Assembly: GCA_002402965.1 (NCBI GenBank)
Contig: DHGW01000047.1
Coordinates: 1-24,885 of the forward strand
Source: Bacteroidales bacterium UBA4788
GTDB taxonomy: Bacteria > Bacteroidota > Bacteroidia > Bacteroidales > VadinHA17
Length of the DNA: 24,885 bases
Direction of reading: 5' to 3'
Every line of letters starts with the position of its first letter. The stretch's first letter is position 1. Below, one piece after another: positions 5,353-14,727 of this stretch. A program made the translations under genes and the position numbers. The notes beneath the pieces are model-generated. The model was not told the DNA's origin. It worked only from the letters and a program-made list of their open reading frames with translations, and made no database searches.

Positions 5353-8172
5353 TCACCTGGTGACAGGTACCGGTTTCCCGAAGCCCACACTCTCCAGCTG
5401 CTTCATCTGTGTGGCGGCATCACCCACAACCACCCAAAACATCCTGTCAGGATCGAAGTACTTTTGAGTGATGGCCTTATGGTCTTCAACAGTCATGTTC
5501 CTGATGACATCCTCCTCCTTTTTGACCCAATCATCGCTGAAGCCGTATTTGCCGATGTATAACAGCATGTCTGCCATTGCATCATTGGTTTCAAACCGAA
5601 GGGCATTAGACCTGATCATGCTGTTCCTGATGAATTGCAGTTCCTCCTCCGAAATACCCTCGCGGTACTTCCTTAACTCACCGGTGATTATCTCCATCGT
5701 TTCAAGGGTGGCATCAGATCTGACGCTTGTTGAAATAATGAACGGAGCCGGATTTTTCATCTCACGGAAGGTGCTTCGTGCCCCATAGGTGAATCCCTTC
5801 TGTTCGCGCAGTATCTGGTTCAGGATACTGGTGAAGGCACCGCCCATCCGGTAGTTGGCAAAATCAGCCTTTACATAATCGGGATTATCCCTGGTCAATG
5901 CCAGGTATCCGGCATATACAACCGACTGGCGGGAGCCGGGTATATCAACGAAATATATCTGTGACTTATCCGGTGCTGCCGGCAGCTCATAGCTCTTAAA
6001 GGGAACCTCTCCGCCCTGCCACTCAGCCTCCAGCGGCCGGAGCGCCTCCAGTACCTCATCCTTTGACACGTTGCCTGCCACATACACCGATGTGACCGAC
6101 GGTGAAAAGTTCCTGTCATAGAAATCCTTCAGGATATCAGGGGTAATCCGTTCAATTGATTCCTTTGTTCCCCTTATATCATACCCGAAAATATGCCCGG
6201 ATCCATAAACCAGTCTCATGAACCGGTCAGAGGCGACACTGGCGGGACGGGCCTCGGACTGGATCAGTGCGTTCCTGGTACGTGACTGTGCCATTCTGAA
6301 CTCAGCTGTGTCCCAGCGAGGCTCCAGGAGAATCTCTTTCATCAGTGAGACCGTCTTGCCGAAGTTGCGTGACAATGTGCTGCCACTGAAGACTATTTCC
6401 TCACCGGAGGCGCGCATGTAAACCGATGAACCCAGCAACTGAATCTCCTCTTCCAGCTCCTCGGGGGTCTTGTTCCTGGTTCCCTGGGGAAGTACGGCAG
6501 CAACCATCGATGCAACTCCGGGTAAGGCAATATCATCAGCCAGCGCTCCGCCGGCTATGACAACAGACATGCTTACAAGTGGCAATTCCCTGTTCTCCGT
6601 GCCATACACCCTGATACCGTTCTTCAATGTGGCTTTCCATACCTCGGGCACACGCACCTCCGGTTCGGGCCCGGCAGGGGGCTCCTTTGTGCGGTCAATT
6701 ACCGAGGGTGTCTTTTCAACAGCTGTTTCCTGGATATCTTCTATCGCCACCTGGCTGGCCTTTGTGATGTCTTCCTCATTAACAACCGCTCTTACCGAAT
6801 TTTCCGCCATCATTTCCGGCCTGCCCCTGGGAACGAAGCTTGTGACAATGTGCGGCCTGCCCTTGATGTATTTCTCATATGCCCTCATGATGTCCTCGCG
6901 GGTTACAGCCTTGATGTTTTCGATATCCTTCCCGACATATCCCGGATCATTCAGGAAGGTATTGTAGGAGGCCATCTGGATTGACTTGTTCAATACGCTG
7001 TTCAGCCCCTGGTAAAAGTTCTTTTCCATGGTAGCCTTGATACGGTCCACCTCCCTGTCTGTGAAGCCTTCAGTCTCGAAGCGTGTAAATGCCTCATCGA
7101 TGGCATCTTCTATCTCCTTCAGGGTTTTGCCCTCATTGGCGGTGGCTGAAATGGCAAACTCGCCGGCCATCTCCTCGGCGCCGTTATAGGCCGACACCCG
7201 GGAGGTGAGCTGTTTCTCTTTCACCAGAACCTTGTACATGGGGGCCTTTTTTCCGCTGGCAAGGATTTCTGCCAGGAAGTTAAGGGCATATGCATCTTTG
7301 GTATAATTCTCAGGTCCGGGCCATACGAGATTGATCTGCGGCACATTGGCAAAATTATCCTCATGGAACAGCCTTTTTGACTCACTGAGAGTAACGGGCA
7401 TGGCTGTCCTTGCCGGCACCTGTCCGCGGGGCTTTACCTCACCAAAATACTTGTCGAGCAGCAGCTTCACTGAATCAGACTCGAAATCACCCGCCAGTAC
7501 AAGTGTTGCATTGTTCGGACCGTAGAAGTTTTCATAGAAGCCCCTGACATCATCTACGGTGGCGTTGGCGAGATCTTCCATTTCACCTATTACTTCCCAG
7601 TTGTAAGGGTGAGTAGCGGGGTAGAGGCTTTTGGATATCACGTAGTTGGTGAAGCCGTATGGGGAGTTGTCCTCTCCCTGCCTCTTTTCATTCTGTACAA
7701 CATTCTGCTGGATAGCCAGATTGCGTGGTGTCACCGAGTTGATGAAAAAGCCCATCCTGTCTGACTCGAGCCAGAGAATTTTCTCAAGTGCATTTTTCGG
7801 GAAACTTTCAAAATAGGCAGTGACATCGCGGCTTGTAAATCCGTTGTTTGACCCTCCGGCATTTTCTATCACCTTGTCAAACACCCCGTTCGGAACGTTC
7901 TCCGAGCCGCTGAAGAGCAGGTGTTCAAAAAGATGCGCAAAGCCTGTCCGGCCCGGGGTCTCCCTGCTGGAGCCAACATGGTACATGATGGCATAAGAAA
8001 TAACCGGATCAGAGTGATCCTGATGAAGTATCACCTGCAGCCCGTTAGGCATCACGAATTTTTCATAACTGATGCTCAGCTGTTCGTTCTGAGTGTTCCT
8101 GCCGCATGATGCGATGAAGATCGAAATGACCGTCAGCAGCATGATCCTGAATGAAAGAGTTTGTTTATTCAT
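5353..8172 (-). CDS. M16-family zinc metalloprotease, two-domain, lipoprotein
   Basis: A 939-residue insulinase/pitrilysin-family protein with a lipoprotein signal (SIFIASC, Cys23), so it is probably anchored in a membrane facing the periplasm or the outside. The N-terminal M16 domain has the inverted zinc motif HLFEH (His80, Glu83, His84) and a downstream Glu162 in NVVQNEKRQGEDN at the spacing expected for the third ligand. The second half (from about residue 520, KATLKNGIRVYGTENRELPL) repeats the fold but has no HxxEH, as usual for the paired domain; active M16 enzymes close the two halves over short peptides. Length is normal for the fused form. It starts 42 bases after the GH78 stop on the same strand, so read-through from the rhamnose operon is possible, but the function does not suggest a link. 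Confidence 0.93.
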   Translation of the reverse strand: MNKQTLSFRIMLLTVISIFIASCGRNTQNEQLSISYEKFVMPNGLQVILHQDHSDPVISYAIMYHVGSSRETPGRTGFAHLFEHLLFSGSENVPNGVFDKVIENAGGSNNGFTSRDVTAYFESFPKNALEKILWLESDRMGFFINSVTPRNLAIQQNVVQNEKRQGEDNSPYGFTNYVISKSLYPATHPYNWEVIGEMEDLANATVDDVRGFYENFYGPNNATLVLAGDFESDSVKLLLDKYFGEVKPRGQVPARTAMPVTLSESKRLFHEDNFANVPQINLVWPGPENYTKDAYALNFLAEILASGKKAPMYKVLVKEKQLTSRVSAYNGAEEMAGEFAISATANEGKTLKEIEDAIDEAFTRFETEGFTDREVDRIKATMEKNFYQGLNSVLNKSIQMASYNTFLNDPGYVGKDIENIKAVTREDIMRAYEKYIKGRPHIVTSFVPRGRPEMMAENSVRAVVNEEDITKASQVAIEDIQETAVEKTPSVIDRTKEPPAGPEPEVRVPEVWKATLKNGIRVYGTENRELPLVSMSVVIAGGALADDIALPGVASMVAAVLPQGTRNKTPEELEEEIQLLGSSVYMRASGEEIVFSGSTLSRNFGKTVSLMKEILLEPRWDTAEFRMAQSRTRNALIQSEARPASVASDRFMRLVYGSGHIFGYDIRGTKESIERITPDILKDFYDRNFSPSVTSVYVAGNVSKDEVLEALRPLEAEWQGGEVPFKSYELPAAPDKSQIYFVDIPGSRQSVVYAGYLALTRDNPDYVKADFANYRMGGAFTSILNQILREQKGFTYGARSTFREMKNPAPFIISTSVRSDATLETMEIITGELRKYREGISEEELQFIRNSMIRSNALRFETNDAMADMLLYIGKYGFSDDWVKKEEDVIRNMTVEDHKAITQKYFDPDRMFWVVVGDAATQMKQLESVGFGKPVPVTR

Positions 8173-8214
8173 GGAATTATTTTAGCGTTTTGATATGTTT
8201 ACCGGTGTAAAATA

Positions 8215-10914
8215 CTATTCTCCCCGTTCGAACCTGTACCTTCCCGACCCAATCTTCACCACCAGGCAGCCCTGTTCCCGGCCCGCAATCTGAATTTCCT
8301 TTACCTGTGTGATCGGCCTGCCTCCTTCGAGGAGAGTATCCTGAACATCTGAGGGGATGTACACCGTTGAAGTTGTATTGACCGGAATCTCAACATCAAG
8401 AGTGAATTTTTTGCCTTCAGCCTTCCACGAACTGCTCAGTGTCCCGTAATAGGTATCGAGGCTTGCCGAGACATGGGTTAATCCTCCCCCGGTTTGAGGC
8501 TTGATAACACTCTGCTTATAGCCCGCTCCCTCTTCCCGGGTATCCAGTCCTGCCATGACCCGGTACATCCAGTCTCCTATTGCGCCGTATGCATAGTGGT
8601 TGAAGGAGTTCATCCCGGGCGTCTGAAAGGTGCCGTCAGGCTTCTGGCCGTCCCATCTCTCCCAGATGGTGGTGGCTCCCATTGTAACCGGATAGAGCCA
8701 TGAAGGGTACTTTTTGCGTAACAGCAGTTCATAGGCCACGTCGGTATGGCCGAAGCGTGACAGGACATGGCACAGGTAGGGAGTGCCCAGGAATCCCGTG
8801 GTCAGGTGTCCGTAGCTCCTGACATTGGCAACAAGGCGGTCGGCGGCCTGTCCCCTCAGTTCCTCCGGCAGCATGTCGAAGTTCAGCGCCAGGACGTACG
8901 CGGTCTGTGTTCCGGACACAAGGCGTCCGTTAGGAGTCACATACTCTTTCATGAATGCATCCCTGATGCGCCCGAGCAGTTTGCTGTACGAGGCTGCATC
9001 ATCTGTCCTTCCCAGCACGTTTGCTGCCTTTATCAGCAGTTGCACCGAGTGGGCGTAGAAGCACTGAGCGATGAGGTACCTGTCAGTCACGGCAGCCATA
9101 CCGCTATTGTCATCGTCAGGCCTGTAGAAGAGCCAGTCACCGTAATGAAAGCCGGAATTCCACAGGTCTTCCTTTGCCGTGTTCCTGATACTCTCAACAT
9201 AGGCCTTCATTGAGCCATACTGCTGTTCCAGCAGCTGCCGGTCACCGTAGACCAGGTACATATTCCACGGGGCAATGGTTGCCACATCAGCCCAGCCGGT
9301 GCTGTTTACCGATCCGGGTCCCAGTATGTTTGGCACAACGTACGGCACTTTGCCGTCAACCTGGTCTGCCTCCAGATCCTTCAGCCATTTGGCAAAGAAG
9401 CTGTTGACATTCATATTGAAGGCTGCTGTGCGCGAGAAAGCCTGAGCGTCACCAGTCCAGCCCAGCCTCTCGTCGCGCTGCGGACAGTCGGTGGGCACAT
9501 CCAGGAAATTACCCTTCTGTCCCCACTGAATGTTGTGCTGCAACCGGTTTATCAGGCTGTCCGAGGTTGTGAAGTAACCAGTGGGTTTCATTGCTGAATA
9601 GAGAGCAACCGCGGTGAAGTCCTCAGGTCTGAGCTTGCCGGGGTATCCTTCAACCTTAAGGTACCTGAACCCGTGCCATGTAAAACGGGGCTCAAAAAAC
9701 TCCTCCCCATCGCCCTTCAGGACATATATATCACGGGCTTTTGCCGACCGCAGGTTGGCTGTATAAAAGTTGCCATCCCGGTCAAGCACTTCGGCATGTG
9801 AAAGGATGACACTGTCTCCGGCATTTCCCCGCACTCTCATCTGAACCCATCCGACCAGGTTCTGGCCGAAGTCGATTACCTGGTCGCCGGCAGGAGTCTG
9901 CATAATCTTAACGGGAACGAAGTTCTCGTGCTTCTTCACCGGCTCATTTTGTGTAGCTGTCAGTACATCCATGCCATGCATGGTTACCTTCACCCCGTCC
10001 CAGCCGGTTTCATCGTATCCGGGGAGCGTCCAGCCCTTTTTCTCCAGCCTGGCGTCATAAATTTCTCCGTGATAGATCTCTGAGTACCGCACAGCACCGG
10101 TGGATGATTTCCATGAGCCGTCAGAGATAATGCTTTCGGTGGAACCGTCGGACCAGGTGATATCAATCTGAAATAGAAGAGCAATATCGCTGCCGTAAAA
10201 GTTGATACTGTTCCTGAATCCTATATTGCCACGGTACCATCCGCTGCCAAGCATCACCCCGACGGCGTTGCGGCCGCTTCTGAGCAGGGATGTCACATCA
10301 TATGCCTGGTATTGAAGGCGTTTGCCGTAGGAGGTCCAGCCGGGGGTGAGGAAGGCATCTCCAATGCGTTTCCCGTTGAGCTCCGCCTCGTAAATGCCGT
10401 GTGCGGTAATATATGCAGTAGCCCGGACAATCTTCCCCTTAACCATAAACTCTTTTCTCATCATCGGACTCGGCCTCATCACCGTATCTTCAGCATAGCC
10501 AGGTTCAATCCATTTTGCTTTCCATCCGCTTCTGTCAAGGATGCCGGTCCGGAATTTTGCCGTCGGGCTCCATGCGGACCTCTTCCCTCCGTTATCCCAC
10601 ACCCTGACCTGCCAGTTGTAATCCCTGCCTGATTTAAGAGGCTCTCCTGCATAGACAATATGAACTGACTGGTCTGCATTTACCCTGCCGGTATTCCAGA
10701 CGGGTTTAGTGCCTTCTGAGACCCTCAGTTCATATGCCGTCTGCGCCGTATTCCTTTTGTCAGACAGAAGCAGCCACGAGAAGCGCGGATGGGCAGCATC
10801 AATGCCAACAGGGTCTGTCATGTTTTCAGTGAGCAGTCCGGTTACTGCAACCTGTGCCGGCAGAGTCAGGCAGAGCGTAAGCAATGCAAGTGAAAGAACA
10901 AATTTCATTTTCAT
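8215..10914 (-). CDS. Glycoside hydrolase family 78 alpha-L-rhamnosidase, exported
   Basis: This 899-residue protein has a signal peptide (about 1-20, FVLSLALLTLCLTLPAQ), then the GH78 order: an N-terminal beta-sandwich (about 20-130, PRFSWLLLSDKRNTAQTAYE), the rhamnosidase N-terminal/CBM67-like domain (about 150-340), an (alpha/alpha)6 catalytic barrel and a C-terminal beta domain. The catalytic block DCPQRDERLGWTGD runs from Asp476 to Asp489 and includes the conserved Asp481, Glu482 and Asp489; TIWERWDG supplies the likely general base Glu752. The enzyme removes terminal alpha-L-rhamnose from plant or microbial glycans or glycosides. It starts 3 bases after the kinase stop, so it is clearly in the rhamnose operon and feeds it with sugar. 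There is no type IX secretion C-terminal domain, so a periplasmic location is likely. Confidence 0.94.
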   Translation of the reverse strand: MKMKFVLSLALLTLCLTLPAQVAVTGLLTENMTDPVGIDAAHPRFSWLLLSDKRNTAQTAYELRVSEGTKPVWNTGRVNADQSVHIVYAGEPLKSGRDYNWQVRVWDNGGKRSAWSPTAKFRTGILDRSGWKAKWIEPGYAEDTVMRPSPMMRKEFMVKGKIVRATAYITAHGIYEAELNGKRIGDAFLTPGWTSYGKRLQYQAYDVTSLLRSGRNAVGVMLGSGWYRGNIGFRNSINFYGSDIALLFQIDITWSDGSTESIISDGSWKSSTGAVRYSEIYHGEIYDARLEKKGWTLPGYDETGWDGVKVTMHGMDVLTATQNEPVKKHENFVPVKIMQTPAGDQVIDFGQNLVGWVQMRVRGNAGDSVILSHAEVLDRDGNFYTANLRSAKARDIYVLKGDGEEFFEPRFTWHGFRYLKVEGYPGKLRPEDFTAVALYSAMKPTGYFTTSDSLINRLQHNIQWGQKGNFLDVPTDCPQRDERLGWTGDAQAFSRTAAFNMNVNSFFAKWLKDLEADQVDGKVPYVVPNILGPGSVNSTGWADVATIAPWNMYLVYGDRQLLEQQYGSMKAYVESIRNTAKEDLWNSGFHYGDWLFYRPDDDNSGMAAVTDRYLIAQCFYAHSVQLLIKAANVLGRTDDAASYSKLLGRIRDAFMKEYVTPNGRLVSGTQTAYVLALNFDMLPEELRGQAADRLVANVRSYGHLTTGFLGTPYLCHVLSRFGHTDVAYELLLRKKYPSWLYPVTMGATTIWERWDGQKPDGTFQTPGMNSFNHYAYGAIGDWMYRVMAGLDTREEGAGYKQSVIKPQTGGGLTHVSASLDTYYGTLSSSWKAEGKKFTLDVEIPVNTTSTVYIPSDVQDTLLEGGRPITQVKEIQIAGREQGCLVVKIGSGRYRFERGE

Positions 10915-10917
10915 AGG

Positions 10918-12282
10918 TCAGTCATTTTCAATTATTGCCTTTAGTCCAAGGTAGACAGGCGGAAGACTCCTGCCAACCGCATTCTCGTATATTGTAATGG
11001 CCGCGCCGAGTGCAGTGGAATTTTCAACCTGGCTGGCATAGACCCTTTTGCCGGGAAGCCGGGCAGCCAGGATTCGCACAAAGGTGTCATTACGTGCAAA
11101 ACCGCCCGTGACGTATACTATCTCGGTCTTATCGTCGGCGGGTATAATGAGTCTCCAGGATTCCATGCAGACATCCACGAGGTCACATATCATCTGGTGA
11201 TAGGCATCGGCATATGTAAGGAAATGAGACAGATCGGCCTGCTCGTCAACGTACCCGGGAGGTATCCCGTGACGGAAGAAAATGCGTCCATGCCTTGAAG
11301 CAAGAAGCTTCGCGATCTTTTTGCTCTTGATCTTTATGGTTTTGTAAAGTTCGCCTGTGACCCCGAAGCGGTCATCGAGCCTGCCGACATTCATATCATG
11401 GATATGCCCGAGAAAAATGCGCGAGGCTTTTACCTGATGCCGGTCAATGCTCATGTAGCAGAGGGTGTCCCTGCGTAGCTGGTCAGCTGTCAGGGGCTCT
11501 CTGTTGAAAGGATTCATGAATATGCACCATGTGCCTGTGGAGACCAGGATAAAGGGCCTGTCGGTACTTTTCAGGTAGGGCACGAGTGAGGCGGAGCTGT
11601 CATGAATACCGATACCTGTTCTGACCATCTGACCTTCAATGCTGACATCAAAAACACCGGAGGGTGACACGGGTTCGGGAAGCTCTATTTTTTCAGCCTT
11701 CAGCCAGGGATGGTATTGCATCGCATCGAAATCCCACAGGGCTGTGTGACAACCGACAGAAGTGTATTCCGACTCCTTCCTGCCGGTAAATATCCAGCTG
11801 AGATACTGGGGCAGATGGAGGGTGGTGCTGATACGTGCGAAGAGGGCGGGCTTCATCTTTTTCAGCCAGAGCAGCTGCAGCCCTGAGTTGAGCATGCCAA
11901 GCGCCGGTGAAGCCGTAATCCGGCTAAACTCCTCCACTCCGCCCCAGGCTTCATAGAATTCGTCAGGCAGCCCTTCAGGCATGGGCTTCAGGTAATTGTA
12001 GAGAGGGGTGACCCTGCCGCCCAGATGATCGAGGTGCACCAGGCTTGCACCGTAAGAGGTGAAGTTCAATGCAATAACCTGATAGTCTTCTGACCTGATG
12101 ACGTCTGTAAGCCGTGATTTCATCCATAAAACAATCCCTTCAATGTCATCACTCTCAAAACCATCGTCGTCACGGATTTCCTCAAACAGCTTTTCCTCCT
12201 GATGAACCAGGTTAAGCGCAAAGTCGAACAACAGGAACTTCTTGTTGGTCTTCCCTACATCGAAAATGGCAATCACATCCAT
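10918..12282 (-). CDS. FGGY-family carbohydrate kinase, probable L-rhamnulose kinase
   Basis: A 454-residue FGGY kinase with an N-terminal ATPase motif FDVGKTNKKFLLFD (7-20), a catalytic aspartate Asp228 in GIGIHDSSAS, a phosphate-binding STGTW (248-252) and an adenosine motif VTGGFARND (391-399). It thus looks active and should phosphorylate a keto-sugar with ATP. Its place between L-rhamnose isomerase (17-base gap) and alpha-L-rhamnosidase (3-base gap) makes L-rhamnulose the likely substrate. Classical RhaB proteins start with a DLGA(S/T)SGR-type motif, while this one has DVGKTNKK, so it seems to belong to another FGGY branch. I leave the gene symbol empty for that reason; fuculose or another deoxy-ketose remains possible. 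Confidence 0.85.
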   Translation of the reverse strand: MDVIAIFDVGKTNKKFLLFDFALNLVHQEEKLFEEIRDDDGFESDDIEGIVLWMKSRLTDVIRSEDYQVIALNFTSYGASLVHLDHLGGRVTPLYNYLKPMPEGLPDEFYEAWGGVEEFSRITASPALGMLNSGLQLLWLKKMKPALFARISTTLHLPQYLSWIFTGRKESEYTSVGCHTALWDFDAMQYHPWLKAEKIELPEPVSPSGVFDVSIEGQMVRTGIGIHDSSASLVPYLKSTDRPFILVSTGTWCIFMNPFNREPLTADQLRRDTLCYMSIDRHQVKASRIFLGHIHDMNVGRLDDRFGVTGELYKTIKIKSKKIAKLLASRHGRIFFRHGIPPGYVDEQADLSHFLTYADAYHQMICDLVDVCMESWRLIIPADDKTEIVYVTGGFARNDTFVRILAARLPGKRVYASQVENSTALGAAITIYENAVGRSLPPVYLGLKAIIEND

Positions 12283-12299
12283 GATGAGTCAATTATTGA

Positions 12300-13568
12300 T
12301 CAGATACGTTTACTCAGAACATCTTTTTCATATTGCTGTATATCAGCAATATAATCCTCAGCAGCCGGCACGTTGCCAGTAAGGCAGTAGTAGTCATAGA
12401 CAGCTCCCAGCGGTTTTGTCTTCATCACCTCCATAAGTGCCAGCCGTTCAAAGTTCCTGCCCGCCTCCTCATATTCCCTGAGTGTCTCAGTCGGTTCAAG
12501 CAGTGCATACAGGAACGCCAGCTGTGCAGCCCGGGTGCCGATTACATAGGCGCCAATACGGTTCAGGCTTGCATCAAAGTAGTCGAGTCCCACATGGACT
12601 CTTTCCAGCGCCTTGCAGCGTACAATCTCCTGGGCGATAAGCTGAATCTCATCGTTGAATATTACAACATGATCACTGTCCCACCGCACACCGCGGGTCA
12701 TATGAAGCATCAGTTCATCAACATAAAGCAGGAGGGATGAGATCTTGTCTCCGACCTGCTCGGTCGGGTGATAGTGACCGTTGTCAAGAGTAATCAGCTT
12801 GTTGTTTTTAATTGCGTAACCCATGTAGAACTCGGCAGAGCCAACCACCATTGATTCCGATCCTATACCAAAAAGCTTGCTTTCGAGTGAATCCCTCAGG
12901 TGTTCTGCGGGGAATTCCTCACTGAATATTTCGTCAAGTGATTCTTTAAGCAGGGCACGGTGTGTATAGCGGTCAACGGGAATGTCCTTTGAACCGTCAG
13001 GGATCCAGAGGTTGTTGACGCATGGTGTCCCCAGCTGTCTGCCCATTTCGGCAGCGATTCTCCTGCATCGTTTCCCGTGTTCGATCCAGAACCTGCGGTG
13101 CTTTTCATTCTTGCCCGCAAGTGTAAAGCCCTCTTCCGCCCGGGGGTGTGAGAAGAAGGTCGGATTGAAGTCCAGACCGATCTCCTGGCTCTTTGCCCAG
13201 TCTGTCCAGCCCTGAAAGTGCTCAGGAGTGATGCTGTCACGGTCAGTCTTCCTGCCACCAAAATCTCCGTAAATAGCATGCAGGCTCAGTCTCTGCCTTC
13301 CGGGCAGCAGGCTCATAACCTTTTCCATATCCTGCTTCAGCTGGCTGATGGTGCGTGCTTTCCCGGGATAATTACCGGTAGCCTGTATTCCGCCTCCGGA
13401 AAGGGCTGCATCGGGTGTCTCGAAACCCCCGACATCATCGGTCTGCCAGCAGTGAAGGCTGATCGTTATATTATCAAGCTTGCGCAGAGCCGTGTCAGTG
13501 TCAACACCGAGGGCTGCATATTGCTCCCGGGCATCATCATATGCCTGCAGGACTTTTTCTTTTTTCAT
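12300..13568 (-). CDS. rhaA: L-rhamnose isomerase
   Basis: A 422-residue protein that follows E. coli RhaA along its whole length. Shared blocks include SLHCWQTDDVGGFE, GGIQATGNYPGKAR, GLDFNPTFFSHP, LWIPDGSKD, SKLFGIGSES, LDNGHYHPTE, VRWDSDHV and HVGLDYFDAS. Metal-site residues known from E. coli RhaA are kept with an offset of five: Asp262, His289, Asp297 and Asp299. It converts L-rhamnose to L-rhamnulose in the cytoplasm, using a divalent metal such as Mn. The frame is open upstream to a TTG at 13574, but the ATG at 13568, preceded by GGAG, is the better start. It lies between rhaT (upstream, 22-base gap) and the kinase (17-base gap) on the same strand. Confidence 0.97.
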   Translation of the reverse strand: MKKEKVLQAYDDAREQYAALGVDTDTALRKLDNITISLHCWQTDDVGGFETPDAALSGGGIQATGNYPGKARTISQLKQDMEKVMSLLPGRQRLSLHAIYGDFGGRKTDRDSITPEHFQGWTDWAKSQEIGLDFNPTFFSHPRAEEGFTLAGKNEKHRRFWIEHGKRCRRIAAEMGRQLGTPCVNNLWIPDGSKDIPVDRYTHRALLKESLDEIFSEEFPAEHLRDSLESKLFGIGSESMVVGSAEFYMGYAIKNNKLITLDNGHYHPTEQVGDKISSLLLYVDELMLHMTRGVRWDSDHVVIFNDEIQLIAQEIVRCKALERVHVGLDYFDASLNRIGAYVIGTRAAQLAFLYALLEPTETLREYEEAGRNFERLALMEVMKTKPLGAVYDYYCLTGNVPAAEDYIADIQQYEKDVLSKRI

Positions 13569-13590
13569 CTCCAATTAAAGATTTATCCTT

Positions 13591-14616
13591 TTACAATTTA
13601 ATCACAAATGTCGAGAGCACAAGTACGAGAATCCCGGTGACAAGGATAGCCACTGTCTTCCTGTCGGCTCCCTTCCACTCTTTCAGGATGATTCCCCATA
13701 TGTTGCTGAAGGCGATGTTCATCGACATCAGTATACTCCATGCAAATGCCACCATCGATGGCGGGAGCATGCTTTCTCCCATGCCCATAAAGAAAAACTG
13801 CATGTACCAGAGTGTTCCTCCTGCCGCTGAAAAGGCAATGTTGCTTAACAGTACCGTGGAAGGCACTGAAAGATAGTCGCTGTAGGTTCTGTTCCTGATG
13901 TTCAGAAACAGGCAATAGCCCAGGTTGGTAATAAAGCCCCCGAGGGTGACGAACATTATCACAGGATTTTTGGCAAAGAGGGGGTTTGCGCCAAGACTGA
14001 TTGCTGCCTCCCTGACAGGCTGTCCGGCTGTGAGTCCGAAGTTGAAACATGCGCTCATGACCCCTGAAAGGATCGCGATCAATATACCCTTTTTCAGGGC
14101 GAAATCCTTCACCGCAGCTCTTCGCTCCTGTTCAGACAGGTTCCTGTTCTTAAGGCTTGCTGCAAAACCAATGATGGCTATGCCGGCAATACTGACTGAA
14201 ACGCCTGCGAGCATCAGTATCCCTGACCTGTCTGCGAAAAGGTTCTGCCCGCTGATCACGGGTGGGATTAGTGTTCCTATCGCAGCGCAGAGGCCCAATG
14301 CCACTGACTGCCCGAGGGCTACTCCCAGGTATCTCATGCTCAGTCCGAAGGTCAGCCCGCCTATGCCCCACAGTGCACCGTAAAAGACAGCCCACCATTT
14401 CGAGGAGGCAGGAGCCTGGCTGATGATAGCCCCGAGGGTGCCTGCAGGAACCGTGATCCATGCGAACAGCAACGGGACGATTATCCATGAGAAAAGTCCC
14501 TGGACAATCCAGTATGATTCCCATGACCAGCCCTTTACCTTTCTTATCGGGACGTAAAAGCTGGCGGCACATATACTGCCGATACCCATAAGGATGATGC
14601 TCAGAACGGGATTCAT
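13591..14616 (-). CDS. rhaT: L-rhamnose/proton symporter
   Basis: This 341-residue membrane protein has about ten hydrophobic segments and the RhaT-family starting block (ASFYVPIRKVKGWSWESYW), with length close to the 344 residues of E. coli RhaT. Other family-like stretches are IGGLTFGLSMRYLGVALGQ and GTLWYMQFFFMGMGES. RhaT sits in the inner membrane, belongs to the drug/metabolite transporter superfamily and imports L-rhamnose with a proton. It is the first gene of the rhamnose operon (rhaT, rhaA, kinase, GH78), with a TATATTTG promoter box 22 bases upstream of its ATG. No regulator gene is next to it. Confidence 0.95.
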   Translation of the reverse strand: MNPVLSIILMGIGSICAASFYVPIRKVKGWSWESYWIVQGLFSWIIVPLLFAWITVPAGTLGAIISQAPASSKWWAVFYGALWGIGGLTFGLSMRYLGVALGQSVALGLCAAIGTLIPPVISGQNLFADRSGILMLAGVSVSIAGIAIIGFAASLKNRNLSEQERRAAVKDFALKKGILIAILSGVMSACFNFGLTAGQPVREAAISLGANPLFAKNPVIMFVTLGGFITNLGYCLFLNIRNRTYSDYLSVPSTVLLSNIAFSAAGGTLWYMQFFFMGMGESMLPPSMVAFAWSILMSMNIAFSNIWGIILKEWKGADRKTVAILVTGILVLVLSTFVIKL

Positions 14617-14638
14617 GGTGCGGGATTGATTTGCCTAT

Positions 14639-14646
14639 CAAATATA
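14639..14646 (-). promoter_or_regulatory. Bacteroidota -7 promoter box for the rhamnose operon
   Basis: On the minus strand 14646 to 14639 reads TATATTTG, a full match to TAnnTTTG, ending 22 bases before the rhaT ATG. A clear -33 TTG element is not visible, which would fit a promoter needing an activator. This is the only good promoter box seen for rhaT, rhaA, the kinase and GH78. Confidence 0.5.
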
Positions 14647-14711
14647 GCGATTTGCTGGTTCTGAATTCACCTCGTGTTTTTCCAAATGTTCATTTTCAAA
14701 CGCTTGGCCTT

Positions 14712-14727
14712 CTATTGCCTATTGCCT
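14712..14727. repeat. Short 7-base tandem repeat
   Basis: CTATTGC occurs twice in tandem (14712-14725) and continues for two more bases. Read on the other strand it is GGCAATA, close to the GGCAGTC units in the gap at 5239-5349. It lies in the divergent gap between rhaT and the CvpA-like gene. A weak plus-strand -7-like sequence (TCATTTTG, 14729-14736) follows at once. Confidence 0.35.

Noticed and set aside
8198..8211. TTTAC/GTAAA hairpin between GH78 and M16 genes as a terminator
   Set aside because: The stem is only 5 bp, AT-rich, and has no T-run on the minus strand.
13569..13574. TTG start two codons upstream of the rhaA ATG
   Set aside because: An ATG with GGAG directly in front follows at 13568, and the two extra residues add nothing seen in the family.
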